Assembly: GCF_030413175.1 (NCBI RefSeq)
Contig: NZ_CP129212.1
Location: 5,618,450-5,682,449, forward strand
DNA: 64,000 nucleotides
Source: Bradyrhizobium roseum
GTDB taxonomy: Bacteria; Pseudomonadota; Alphaproteobacteria; Rhizobiales; Xanthobacteraceae
Direction of reading: 5' to 3'
The position numbers were made by a program, and so were the translations under genes. Each line of letters begins with the position of its first letter. Position 1 is the stretch's first letter. The notes below the pieces were generated by a model that was not told the origin of the DNA, ran no database searches, and saw only the letters and a program-made list of their open reading frames with translations. This document shows, piece after piece, positions 26,519 through 35,819 of the stretch.

Positions 26519-28717
26519 CTAATGCGTCAATACGATTGACACGTGAATCTGGCCGCGCGTTCGGACCACCTCGAGCGAGACTTCGTCGCCATGGCGACGG
26601 ACCCGCAAGTCGACGCTGGACGGCCCAAGCCGCAGATCGCGCAACAAGACCTCATTGAGAAATTCCGGCAGATGCGGATCACGCAGACGGATCTCGCCGC
26701 GCGCGGCATCGAATTCTAGACCGAGGGCGGCTTCCAGCAGGCTGAACGGCGTAGCACTGGCCCAGGCCTGCGGCGCGCAGGCGACGGGATAGAGCACCGG
26801 TCCGCGATGCCTCTCGCGGCGGAATCCGCAGAACAATTCCGGCAGCCGTCGCAGGTCCATATAGCTCGCGGTATCGAACAGCCCCCTGAACAGATGCGCC
26901 ACCGAATGCTTCAAGCCGTAGCGCGCGAAGCCGAGCGCAATCAGCGCATTGTCATGCGGCCAGATCGACCCGTCATGATAGGACATCGGGTTGTAACGCG
27001 CTTCGCCGCGCGCAACTGTGCGGATGCCCCATCCCGAGAAGAATTTCTGGCTCATCAGATCGGCCGCGACGCGCCGTGCCCGATCGGTGCTGACAATGCC
27101 GGTGAAAAGAAGCTGACCGGCATTCGAAGTCCGCACCCTGCACGGCCGCTTGGCGCCGTCGAGCGCCAGCGCGTAAGTGCCGAGTTCCTCGCACCAGAAA
27201 GCCTGCTCGAAGCGCTCGGCCAGCAGCAATGCCGCGGATTCGAGCTGGGCCGCCTGCTCGATCAATCCGAGCCGCCGGGCGCAGCGGGCTGCCAGCCGCT
27301 TGCCGGCAAAGACATATCCCTGGACTTCCGCCAACGCGATATAGCCCTCGGCGAGCTGTCCGTCGGCATGGAAGATCGCATCGAACGAATCCTTCCAGCC
27401 CTGATTGGCGAGCCCCTGCTCGGTGGCGCGCTGGTACTCGACAAACCCATCCTTGTCGGGGTCGCCGGGACCGTCGATCCATTGCAATGCGGCCTCGATC
27501 GCCGGCCACAGTTCGGCGAGCGTTTCTTCGTCACCGGTACGTTCGACATAAAGCCCGGCCAGCAGGACAAACAGCGGAGTGGAATCCACGCTGCCGTAAT
27601 ACTGCGCGAACGGCACCTCGCGCAGCGCGGCCATCTCTCCGCCGCGCATCTCATGCAAAATCTTGCCGGGCTCGGCGTCGGCGCGCGGATCCGTGGTCTT
27701 GGCCTGGAAGAAGGCGAGCCGGCGCAGCACCCCCTGCGCGATGCGAGGATCAATCCACAACATCTGAAGCGCCGTGATCAATCCGTCGCGGCCGAACGTG
27801 GTCGAATACCAGGGAATGCCGGCATAGGGGTATCGGCCCTGCGGCGTTTCCGTCATCAGCATGTTGAGGTCGGCCATCGCCTGGCACAGCACCTCGTTGA
27901 AAATGTCGTTCGACGTCTCGATGCTGGCCGCACCCGCCGTCGAGCGCCGCATCTCGCGCCGGTGCGCCAGCAGGCCACGAAAGAACGGCGGCGGCTTTTG
28001 CATGATCGGCTTGTTGCAGGATACCGTGACGAAGATCGCGGTCGACTCCTGCGGCGCCAACTCGAAATGAAACGTTGCCGAGTGGGTGGCGAGCCGGGTC
28101 GGCTGCGGCTCGAAATGCAGGGCCGTGATGCGGGTCTGACCGTCGAGCCCGCCATATTCGAGCACGACGTCGGCGGGGCCGAGCAGCCGGCTGGATCCTA
28201 CGCCCCGGCGCGAGCGGCGCTCGCCGCGCACCTCGAACAGATCGGCGAAATCATTGTCGAACAGCAGCGTCAGGTCGAAGCTTGCCGGCCGGTCGCCGTG
28301 GTTCTGCAAGGCGATGCGCTGGTAGGCTGTGCCACGCCACAGGAAAATCGAGCGCACGATGTGCAGCGTATCTTTCTGCAGCGCCAGTCGGCCGTTGTGG
28401 TACACGTCGGAGTTGGTGAGGTCGACGGTCAGCGCCGAATTATCGTCGCGCAGATTGGAGCCGAGCAACAGCGGCTGGACCTCGTCGAGCACCATCTCCA
28501 GCCGCGCCAGATAACGGGTGTCGGCGTTGAACAGGCCATCGGGCCCGCCGGCAGAGGCGCCGATATCGCCGTGGCTGTCCAGCACAATAAATGTGTCGTC
28601 GTGCTTGAGCGAACGACGCTGCCGCGTCGCCGGGCCCGTCATCGGAATGTAGAACGGCGATTCCGTGACGTGTTCAGCATCTTCGACGCTGGCCAGGTGA
28701 GTGACTTCCGCCGTCAT
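26519..28717 (-). CDS. Amylo-alpha-1,6-glucosidase / glycogen debranching-type enzyme
   Basis: Predicted alpha-glucan debranching hydrolase (732 aa). The N-terminal beta-sandwich (about residues 30-235) has the GDE N-terminal features KHDDTFIVLDSHGDIGA and LFNADTRYLARLEM. The C-terminal (alpha/alpha)6 toroid (about 265-700) has WYSTTFGRDGLITALQML, a probable catalytic-acid region near GFVEYQRATEQGLANQGWKD, and SYHDGSIWPHDNALIALGFA. No signal peptide, so cytoplasmic. Bacterial proteins of this type often sit next to a GT4 like the one at 30848. Exact substrate (glycogen, maltodextrin, other glucan) is unverified. Confidence 0.85.
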   Translation of the reverse strand: MTAEVTHLASVEDAEHVTESPFYIPMTGPATRQRRSLKHDDTFIVLDSHGDIGASAGGPDGLFNADTRYLARLEMVLDEVQPLLLGSNLRDDNSALTVDLTNSDVYHNGRLALQKDTLHIVRSIFLWRGTAYQRIALQNHGDRPASFDLTLLFDNDFADLFEVRGERRSRRGVGSSRLLGPADVVLEYGGLDGQTRITALHFEPQPTRLATHSATFHFELAPQESTAIFVTVSCNKPIMQKPPPFFRGLLAHRREMRRSTAGAASIETSNDIFNEVLCQAMADLNMLMTETPQGRYPYAGIPWYSTTFGRDGLITALQMLWIDPRIAQGVLRRLAFFQAKTTDPRADAEPGKILHEMRGGEMAALREVPFAQYYGSVDSTPLFVLLAGLYVERTGDEETLAELWPAIEAALQWIDGPGDPDKDGFVEYQRATEQGLANQGWKDSFDAIFHADGQLAEGYIALAEVQGYVFAGKRLAARCARRLGLIEQAAQLESAALLLAERFEQAFWCEELGTYALALDGAKRPCRVRTSNAGQLLFTGIVSTDRARRVAADLMSQKFFSGWGIRTVARGEARYNPMSYHDGSIWPHDNALIALGFARYGLKHSVAHLFRGLFDTASYMDLRRLPELFCGFRRERHRGPVLYPVACAPQAWASATPFSLLEAALGLEFDAARGEIRLRDPHLPEFLNEVLLRDLRLGPSSVDLRVRRHGDEVSLEVVRTRGQIHVSIVLTH

Positions 28718-28783
28718 TTGGACCTCAAGCGATTTTCTCGCGTTGCGATTGACGCATTGGGACGCAAACGCTACCGGAGCGGA

Positions 28784-30547
28784 TCAGGCCGCATGACTGG
28801 CGAGCCGTCCGATCTCGCGCGCAACCAGTTCGCGGTACGGCCCCCTGCCCTGCACAAGGATATCCGGCGGCCCGTCCTCGATGATCCGGCCGCCCTGCAG
28901 CACCACCACGCGATCGAAATTGCGCAAGGTCGCAAGCCGATGGGCAATCGCGATCACAGTGCGCCCGCGCATCAGCCGTGACAAGGCCTCGCGGATCGCC
29001 TCCTCCGACTCGCCGTCGAGCGCGGCGGTCGCTTCATCCAGCAGCAGGATCGGCGCATCCTTCAGGAACGCCCTGGCAATGGCGATACGCTGCCGCTGCC
29101 CGCCGGAAACCTTGATCCCGCGATCTCCGACCATGGTATCCATGCCTTCAGGAAGATTCTCGATGAAATCGCACCGCGCCGCGATCGCTGCACGCAGCAC
29201 CTCGTCATCCGTCGCGTTGGGCCGTCCGTAGCGAATGTTTTCCATGATCGAGCGATGGAACAGCGAGATATCCTGCGGCACCACCGAGATCGCCTCACGC
29301 AGGCTTTGCTGCGTCACCCGCGATATATCCTGGCCGTCGATCGTAACGTTGCCGCGCTGGATATCGTAGAAGCGTTGCAGCAGCGCAAACAAGCTTGACT
29401 TGCCGCCGCCGGAATGACCGACCAGCCCGACCCGCTGTCCGGGCTGAATGCGCAGCGAAAACTTGTCGAACACCTGGGCGCCGCCCGGGTAGTGAAATGA
29501 GACATTGTTGAAGGCTACCGCAGCGCCGCTGCGGATCAGCGGCTCTGCCTCTGGGTGGTCCTTCAACTCGTGCGGCAGCAACAGGGTCGCAATGGCTTCC
29601 GTCATCCGGGCGACGTGCTGCGTGACATCGACCAATGCCACGGCCAGGTCGCGCGTCGCGCTCAGGATCGACAGGCCCAGCGTGCAGACCAAGACGACGT
29701 CGCCGGTCGTCGCACCGCCCTGCTGCCAGAGCGTGATGGCCCACGCCAGCAGCGCGATCGTCAGGACAATCGTCACGACAGCATGAAGCAAACGCAGTTT
29801 TTCGAGGTAGCGCAGGCTGCGGCCTCTGGCGTCGAGTTCCCGACCGACGGTGGCGTCGAAACGGTCATGTTCGTAGCTGAGGCCGCAAAAGGCGCGGACC
29901 AGCGGCAGGTTGCTGATGACGTCGACCATCTCGCCGTCGACTGCAGCTGCCTTGTCGGCAAACTCGTCATGCAGCGGCTTGCCCGCCGCAGCGAGGCGGA
30001 ACATCGCCAGCAACATGATGCCCGCGATGACGATCAACCCGGCGGACATCGCAAGACTGACCGTGCCGATCAGGAGAATTGCCGAAACGGTGGCGATGCA
30101 GGGCGGCAATACATTCCAGACGAACATGTTCTCTACGGTGAACACCGCGTTGGAGGTCGCCGTGATTCGGCTGGTCAGCATGCCCGGCAGGCGGTCGGAG
30201 AAATAACTGGGGGCGTGGCCTGTGAGGTGGCGGAACATGTCGCGGCGTAGATCGCCGGTGACACCGACAAAGGTAAAGCTCGCTGTCCAGCTCGCAACCC
30301 GCCACAAGAGATTGTCTGCCGCGATCAGCAGCATGAGAAAACCGAATGCCAGCCATACGCCGTTGGCGTGTGATGCGCCTGCTGTCAGGCTGTCGACCAG
30401 GTTCTTCACGCCGTACTGCGTGCCCACCGAACAGGCAACTGCTGCCACGACAGCAGACACAATGATTACATGCGCCGCACGACGCCGACGCAGATAGCGC
30501 AGGACAAAAGAAAACGGACGCCGCGCATATCCAGAAAGAGTGTCCAT
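28784..30547 (-). CDS. ABC exporter, fused membrane and ATPase domains
   Basis: Half-size exporter (587 aa) of the MsbA/LipA-type ABC family. Six membrane spans occupy residues about 20-320, then an ATPase domain with Walker A GHSGGGKSS, Q-loop VVPQDISLFHRSI, signature VSGGQRQRIAIARA, Walker B ILLLDEATAALD and IAIAHRL. The family includes NdvA-type glucan and lipid exporters; location in a glucan gene cluster makes a saccharide or lipid cargo plausible, but this is inference. It lies 66 bp upstream of the debranching-enzyme gene and divergent from the GT4. Confidence 0.87.
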   Translation of the reverse strand: MDTLSGYARRPFSFVLRYLRRRRAAHVIIVSAVVAAVACSVGTQYGVKNLVDSLTAGASHANGVWLAFGFLMLLIAADNLLWRVASWTASFTFVGVTGDLRRDMFRHLTGHAPSYFSDRLPGMLTSRITATSNAVFTVENMFVWNVLPPCIATVSAILLIGTVSLAMSAGLIVIAGIMLLAMFRLAAAGKPLHDEFADKAAAVDGEMVDVISNLPLVRAFCGLSYEHDRFDATVGRELDARGRSLRYLEKLRLLHAVVTIVLTIALLAWAITLWQQGGATTGDVVLVCTLGLSILSATRDLAVALVDVTQHVARMTEAIATLLLPHELKDHPEAEPLIRSGAAVAFNNVSFHYPGGAQVFDKFSLRIQPGQRVGLVGHSGGGKSSLFALLQRFYDIQRGNVTIDGQDISRVTQQSLREAISVVPQDISLFHRSIMENIRYGRPNATDDEVLRAAIAARCDFIENLPEGMDTMVGDRGIKVSGGQRQRIAIARAFLKDAPILLLDEATAALDGESEEAIREALSRLMRGRTVIAIAHRLATLRNFDRVVVLQGGRIIEDGPPDILVQGRGPYRELVAREIGRLASHAA

Positions 30548-30748
30548 GAGTTCCGCAAACCTGTTGAGGGTGAATGAGAATCCCTAGCGTGCATCGCACA
30601 CGATGACGTGAAGAATGCCGCTTCGGGCTTCATGCGCGTGGCCATCACCCCGCAACAATTCTGCAGCATCGAGACAGCCGTACATTTGTTCGCGCGAGAT
30701 GGCATGAGCAAGACAGCCATGTGGAGGAAGCAAGATGAACTAATCAAA

Positions 30749-30773
30749 GGAACTTCGCAGATGCGGGAACGTT
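30749..30773 (+). promoter_or_regulatory. EcfG-type general stress promoter upstream of GT4 gene
   Basis: GGAAC at 30749-30753 and CGTT at 30770-30773 with a 16-nt spacer, an exact match to GGAAC-N16/17-CGTT. It lies about 75 bp upstream of the ATG at 30848. Confidence 0.68.
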
Positions 30774-30847
30774 CCCGCTACGGGCACGGCGGTGTCGATC
30801 GAGGGCTGAGGGCTCAGTTACCAACATTCCACACAGGAGATGCAAAC

Positions 30848-31918
30848 ATGCGCATCGCGCAGGTCGCCCCGCTCACGGAGGCTGTTCCCCCCAAATTGTA
30901 CGGCGGCACCGAGCGGGTGGTGCACTGGCTTACCGAGGAACTCGTAGCGCTCGGGCATGATGTCACGCTGTTTGCCAGCGGCGATTCAATCACTTCGGCG
31001 AAGCTCGACGCCACATGGCCGAAAGCGCTGCGCCTCGATGGCTCCGTGCGCGATCCCAATGCGCTGCATATGGTGATGCTGGAGCGTGTTCGACAGAAAT
31101 GCGACGATGAAGAGTTCGATTTTCTGCACTTTCATCTCGACTACTATCCATTTTCGCTGTTCTACCGGCAGCCGACGCCGTTCCTCACAACGCTGCACGG
31201 CCGGCTCGACCTGCCGGAGCACCAGCCGGTCTTCAACACTTTCTCCAAGGTTCCGGTGATCTCGATCTCCGACTCGCAGCGCCGGCCGGTACCGCAAGCC
31301 AACTGGGTGCGCACCATCCATCATGGACTGCCGGAAAATTTGTTGACGCCACGGCAGGTGCAGCCGTCCTATCTCGCCGTGCTCGGACGCATCGCCCCGG
31401 AAAAAGGCGTCGACCGCGCCATCCGGATCGCGACGCGATCCGGCATTCCGCTCAAGATCGCGGCCAAGGTCGACCGCGCTGACCAGGATTATTACGACGA
31501 GTTGATCGCTCCGATGATCAAGGCCAGTCCGCTGGTCGAATTCATCGGGGAGATCAGCGACCGCGAGAAGCCTGATTTCCTGAGTGGCGCGATCGGCCTT
31601 CTGCTGCCGATCGACTGGCCGGAGCCGTTCGGCCTTGTGATGATCGAAGCGATGGCCTGCGGCACGCCCGTGCTCGCCTATAACCGCGGATCGGTCCCCG
31701 AGATCATCGATCCCGGCCTTACCGGCTTCATCGTCGAAGACGAGACCAGCGCCGCGGCGGTGATCGACCGTCTCGCCGCGCTCGACCGGACCGCCATCCG
31801 CAAGCAGTTCGAGGCGCGCTTCACCGCGCGGCGCATGGCGCTCGATTATCTTGCGGCCTATCGCAGCCTGAAAGAGCGAGCCGAGCCGCGGATGAAACTC
31901 GTCAGCAGCGCGGAGTAG
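30848..31918 (+). CDS. Glycosyltransferase family 4
   Basis: Retaining GT-B glycosyltransferase (356 aa). N-terminus MRIAQVAPLTEAVPPKLYGG with the glycine-rich acceptor loop YGGTERVVHWLTEEL, and C-terminal nucleotide-sugar motif LLPIDWPEPFGLVMIEAMAC (E-x7-E pattern). The ATG at 30848 has AGGAGA upstream; the longer open frame from 30608 has no support. An EcfG-type promoter precedes it. Paired in the region with a debranching enzyme and a GlgA-like synthase, so a role in a stress-induced glucan or glycoside is inferred. Confidence 0.87.
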   Translation: MRIAQVAPLTEAVPPKLYGGTERVVHWLTEELVALGHDVTLFASGDSITSAKLDATWPKALRLDGSVRDPNALHMVMLERVRQKCDDEEFDFLHFHLDYYPFSLFYRQPTPFLTTLHGRLDLPEHQPVFNTFSKVPVISISDSQRRPVPQANWVRTIHHGLPENLLTPRQVQPSYLAVLGRIAPEKGVDRAIRIATRSGIPLKIAAKVDRADQDYYDELIAPMIKASPLVEFIGEISDREKPDFLSGAIGLLLPIDWPEPFGLVMIEAMACGTPVLAYNRGSVPEIIDPGLTGFIVEDETSAAAVIDRLAALDRTAIRKQFEARFTARRMALDYLAAYRSLKERAEPRMKLVSSAE

Positions 31919-31940
31919 ATTGCGATCAGCCCGCTTTCAC

Positions 31941-31971
31941 CGTCATGGTGGGCCTCGTCCCGGCCATGACG
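31941..31971. repeat. Short palindromic repeat (REP half)
   Basis: CGTCATGGTGGGCCTCGTCC followed by CGGCCATGACG forms an imperfect palindrome. It lies in the 59-bp gap between the convergent GT4 and MBL-hydrolase genes and likely serves as a 3' structure for both. Confidence 0.6.
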
Positions 31972-31977
31972 GCGATT

Positions 31978-33912
31978 TCAACCGACCGCCATCCGTTTCG
32001 GCTCCACGATCTCGAACATCCGTGGAAAATCATCCATCAATGCCATCAATTCGGCCAGCCGCATCGGATTGCCGACGACCGCGATTTTTCCGGAAGCGAC
32101 CGCTTCCGGAAACGTCGTGAGCTTCGCGATCACTTCGTCCAGCACGCCACGCGCGAGCGCAAAACCGGCATCAGCGTCGGTGGCTTGTGCGCCAGCGGCA
32201 TAGGTCAGCGCACTGTTCTCCAGGTTGAGAACAAAACTCTCGTTTGTGTCGGTGAAATTCCAGTTCAGCACGATGCGCTTGCCCTCGGCCTTGGGACCGT
32301 TCAGTCGCACGCCGAGCACATCCCACAACTGCTCGGTGCGAAGCGCCGCCAGTGTCTCGCGCGGCATCGTCGAGCGCGGCGGCGCCTTGGGCATGCCCTG
32401 CCGCAATTCCTGCGCGCCGAACAGATAGGCATTGCGCCAGGTCGAGCTTTCGGAGGCATAGCCGAGTTGCTCGAACGTATCGGCGAGCATCGCGCGCGCC
32501 GCCTGGTTGTCAGGCTCGGCGAACACCAGATGACTCACGGCCTGCGCGACGAAGCGGAATTCGCCTTTGGCAAAATCCCCGGCCGCGCGCGACAGGACCG
32601 CCTCGGCGCCGCCCATGTACTCGACATATTTCTTGCCTGACGCCACCGGAGGCAGCGGATCGAGATTGACGGGGTTGGCGTCATACCAGCCAAGATATTT
32701 TTGATAGATCGCCTTCACATTGTGCCGGATGTGGCCGTAATAGCCGCGCCCGTGCCAGGCGCCTTCGAGGCTCGCCGGCAAGCGGATGGTTTCGGCGATT
32801 TCGGCTGCCGTTAGGCCGTGGTTCATCAGGCGGATGGTCTGGTCATGCGCAAATTTGTAGAGATCGCGCTGCTGGCGGATCATGGTGTCGATCCGCTCCT
32901 GTCCCCAGACCGGCCAGTGATGCTGGCCGCACATCGCATCGGCCTTGCCGCCCCACATCTGCAGGGCTTCGCCGAGATATTTTGACCACGCCAGCGCGTC
33001 GCGCACGTCGGCGCCGCGGAACGGCAGCAGATTGTGGAAATTATGGGTGCAGTTCTCCGCGAGGTTCAAAAGCTTGTAGCGCGGGACGAAGAAATGCATC
33101 TCCGCCGGCGCTTCGCTGTTCGGCGCCATCTGGAATTCGAACTCCACGCCGTCGATCGTTCGCCTGTCACCGGTTGATATAATGAGATCAGTCGGACGCA
33201 GCAGCGCGACTGCGCCCGCCGCCATGGTCTTGCCGAGCCCGCAGTCGACCTGCCCGCGCACGCCCTTGGCAAGGAACGGCCCGAACTGATATTGGGCGCG
33301 GCGCAGCATCGCCGGCCCAGCAATGATGTTCTCGGATACGGCGTGCTCCATGAACAGGTTGGGCGCGATGATCGGCACCTTGCCGCTTCCGAGCGTTTCG
33401 TCGTCGAGCACGCCGCGCGCACCGCCCCAATGGTCGGTGTGGGTATGGGTGAAGATGACGGCGGCGACCGGCCGCTTGCCGCGGTGCTGGAAGTAGAGCT
33501 CCATCGCGGCTCGCGCCCCCTCGATCGAGGTCAGCGTATCCACCACGATGACACTGCGCTCGCCCTCGATCAGCGTCATGTTGGCGATGTCGAGCCCGCG
33601 CACCTGGTAGACGCCGGGCACCACCTCGAACAGGCCGTGGTGCATGTTGAGCCGCGCCTGCCGCCACAGGCTGGGATCGACGGTCGGTGGCGCCTGCTCG
33701 GCGGAGAGGAAGCCGTAAGGCTCCAGGCTCCACACCACCCGGCCCTGCGGCGACATGATCTTCGCGTTTTCCAAGGTACCGAGAAAGCCGCGGGCGGCGT
33801 CGTCGAAATCCCTCACATCGGAGAACGGCAACGCTTGCAACGTCGCCGCATGCTGCGCGATGACAGAAGCCGAAGCCTCCTTCGGTGTTTCCGTTGTGGC
33901 CGGTTGGCTCAT
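31978..33912 (-). CDS. Alkylsulfatase-like metallo-beta-lactamase-fold hydrolase (SdsA/YjcS family)
   Basis: Zinc hydrolase (644 aa) of the group III alkylsulfatases, which cleave alkyl sulfate esters. The binuclear zinc motif is H156-x-H158-x-D160-H161 in FTHTHTDHWGGARG. The catalytic domain is followed by the helical dimerisation region (YYGHIRHNVKAIYQKYLGWY) and a C-terminal SCP2-like domain (about residues 520-640). The ATG at 33912 has AGGGAG upstream. No signal peptide is evident. It closes the operon after an acyl-CoA dehydrogenase and a Baeyer-Villiger monooxygenase; the real ester hydrolysed may therefore not be a detergent sulfate. Confidence 0.87.
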   Translation of the reverse strand: MSQPATTETPKEASASVIAQHAATLQALPFSDVRDFDDAARGFLGTLENAKIMSPQGRVVWSLEPYGFLSAEQAPPTVDPSLWRQARLNMHHGLFEVVPGVYQVRGLDIANMTLIEGERSVIVVDTLTSIEGARAAMELYFQHRGKRPVAAVIFTHTHTDHWGGARGVLDDETLGSGKVPIIAPNLFMEHAVSENIIAGPAMLRRAQYQFGPFLAKGVRGQVDCGLGKTMAAGAVALLRPTDLIISTGDRRTIDGVEFEFQMAPNSEAPAEMHFFVPRYKLLNLAENCTHNFHNLLPFRGADVRDALAWSKYLGEALQMWGGKADAMCGQHHWPVWGQERIDTMIRQQRDLYKFAHDQTIRLMNHGLTAAEIAETIRLPASLEGAWHGRGYYGHIRHNVKAIYQKYLGWYDANPVNLDPLPPVASGKKYVEYMGGAEAVLSRAAGDFAKGEFRFVAQAVSHLVFAEPDNQAARAMLADTFEQLGYASESSTWRNAYLFGAQELRQGMPKAPPRSTMPRETLAALRTEQLWDVLGVRLNGPKAEGKRIVLNWNFTDTNESFVLNLENSALTYAAGAQATDADAGFALARGVLDEVIAKLTTFPEAVASGKIAVVGNPMRLAELMALMDDFPRMFEIVEPKRMAVG

Positions 33913-33952
33913 TGTTCTGTACTCCCTTGCGCAAACAATAATCGGAACGACG

Positions 33953-35773
33953 TCAGCGGAACTGCAGCCCCTCGAACCGGCCGCTGTTGCGCCATGCGTC
34001 GATATATTTGAAGTAGGCCATGGGCCCGGCCGGATGACCGACATTGAGCTTGGCGGCCGGACCCGGCTCTCGTCCTTCATTGTTGTAATAGCCGGGCGTG
34101 CAGTCGGGCGAGCCGATCATGCGGCCGGCGCCGGTCAGCAGCAGCTCGACCCAGCGATCTTCGGCTTCCCTGCTGACTTCGATTTCCTTGAAGCCATTCG
34201 CCTGGGCATGCCGAACCGTCAACGCAATCGTCTTCGCGGCCTCGGTCAAATTATGCGGTACGTTGGAAATCAGGTTGGCGCCCTGCGTCGGCTGCACGAA
34301 GAATGCATTGGGAAAGCCGTGGACGTGAATGCCGTGTTTAGTTCGCATGCCCGACGCCCAGTAGTCCGACAGCTTGACGCCGCCGCGGCCGGTCAGGTCG
34401 AAGCCGGCGCGCCGCTTGTACTCGGTGCCGACCTCGAATCCGGAGGCGTAGATGATGCAGTCGAGCGGATACTCTCTTCCCGCGACAACGATGCCGTTCC
34501 CGGTGATGCGCTCGACACCCTTGCCGTCGGTATCGACGAGGTACGTACCCGGTGTATTGAAGGCCTGCAGATACGCGTCATGGAAGCACGGCCGCTTGCA
34601 GAGCTGGCGATACCAGGCTTTCAGCTTCGCGGCCGTCTCGCGGTTGCCGACGATCGCATCGACCCGGGCGCGGATTTCCTCCATTTTCTCGAAATCGGAA
34701 TCCTCGAATGCCGCCAGCATGTTCGGCGGGGTGCGCTGCTCGCGCGGAAGGTCCATGATTTTGGCGCGGATGCGCCGCGACAGATCGGTCCAGCCATCCT
34801 GCACCAGATCTTCCTCCGCCGAGCCGCCGGCCTGGTTGGCCGTAAAATTCTCCAGCCAGCGCTGTTGCCAGCCCGATGTCGCGATCCCCGCAAACCATTC
34901 CGGGTCGATCGGCGCGTTGGCCCTGACATCGACGGAGGACGGCGTGCGCTGAAAGACGTAGAGCTCCTTGCAGGCGCGCGCGAGATGCGGCACGCACTGC
35001 ACGGACGTGGCGCCGGTGCCGATGATGCCGACGCGCTTGTCGGCCAGCTTTTCCATCAGCGCGCCCGACGGATCGCCGCCGGTGTAGGCATAGTCCCAGC
35101 GGCTGGTGTGGAAGGAATGTCCCTTGAAGGACTCGATGCCTTCGATGCCGGGCAGTTTCGGCACATGCAGCGGCCCGGTGCCCATGCCGACGAACTGCGC
35201 CGTGAAGGCATCGCCGCGATTGGTTTGGATGGTCCAGCGCGACTTCGCTTCGTCCCAGTCGAGACTCACGACCTCGGTGTGAAAAAGTGCGTTGTCGTAG
35301 AGGCCATATTGCTTGCCGATGCGCTGGCAATGCGCGAGGATTTCCGGCGCGTGCGCATATTTCTCCGACGGCATATGGCCGGTTTCTTCGAGCAGCGGCA
35401 TATAGACCATCGACGCCGTATCGCATTGTGCGCCGGGATACCGGTTCCAATACCAGGTGCCGCCGAAATCACCGCCCTTCTCGATGATGCGGACGTCCTT
35501 GATGCCGGCTTCGGACAGGCGCGCCGCAGTGGCGAGCCCGGCAAAGCCGCCGCCGATGAAGGCAAAGGTGACGTGGTCGGTCTTCGGATCGCGCGGCGTC
35601 ACCGGCGTATAGGGATCGTCGAGATAATGCGCGAGCTGGCCGGCGACGCGAAGATACTGGTCGTTGCCGTCAGGCCGCAGGCGCTTGTTGCGTTCCTCGA
35701 GATATTTTTCACGCAAGCGTTCCTTGTCGATCGCTGCGTTTTGTGTAGCCGTCGCCTGTTCCGTCATCGTCAT
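33953..35773 (-). CDS. Baeyer-Villiger flavin monooxygenase
   Basis: FAD/NADPH enzyme (606 aa) that inserts oxygen next to a ketone, giving an ester or lactone. The FAD-binding GGGFAG is at residues 74-79, the fingerprint F-x-G-x3-H-x3-W-D spans 216-227 (FKGHSFHTSRWD), and the second Rossmann motif is GIIGTGATSVQC. The preceding 60-residue N-terminal extension resembles that of larger BVMOs such as cyclododecanone and phenylacetone-type enzymes. It lies between the acyl-CoA dehydrogenase gene (46-bp gap) and the alkylsulfatase-like gene (40-bp gap). Substrate unknown. Confidence 0.88.
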   Translation of the reverse strand: MTMTEQATATQNAAIDKERLREKYLEERNKRLRPDGNDQYLRVAGQLAHYLDDPYTPVTPRDPKTDHVTFAFIGGGFAGLATAARLSEAGIKDVRIIEKGGDFGGTWYWNRYPGAQCDTASMVYMPLLEETGHMPSEKYAHAPEILAHCQRIGKQYGLYDNALFHTEVVSLDWDEAKSRWTIQTNRGDAFTAQFVGMGTGPLHVPKLPGIEGIESFKGHSFHTSRWDYAYTGGDPSGALMEKLADKRVGIIGTGATSVQCVPHLARACKELYVFQRTPSSVDVRANAPIDPEWFAGIATSGWQQRWLENFTANQAGGSAEEDLVQDGWTDLSRRIRAKIMDLPREQRTPPNMLAAFEDSDFEKMEEIRARVDAIVGNRETAAKLKAWYRQLCKRPCFHDAYLQAFNTPGTYLVDTDGKGVERITGNGIVVAGREYPLDCIIYASGFEVGTEYKRRAGFDLTGRGGVKLSDYWASGMRTKHGIHVHGFPNAFFVQPTQGANLISNVPHNLTEAAKTIALTVRHAQANGFKEIEVSREAEDRWVELLLTGAGRMIGSPDCTPGYYNNEGREPGPAAKLNVGHPAGPMAYFKYIDAWRNSGRFEGLQFR

Positions 35774-35819
35774 CCCGGGCGTCTTTCAGAGATAGAGAAC
35801 ATGCCTGTCATTAGCACGC

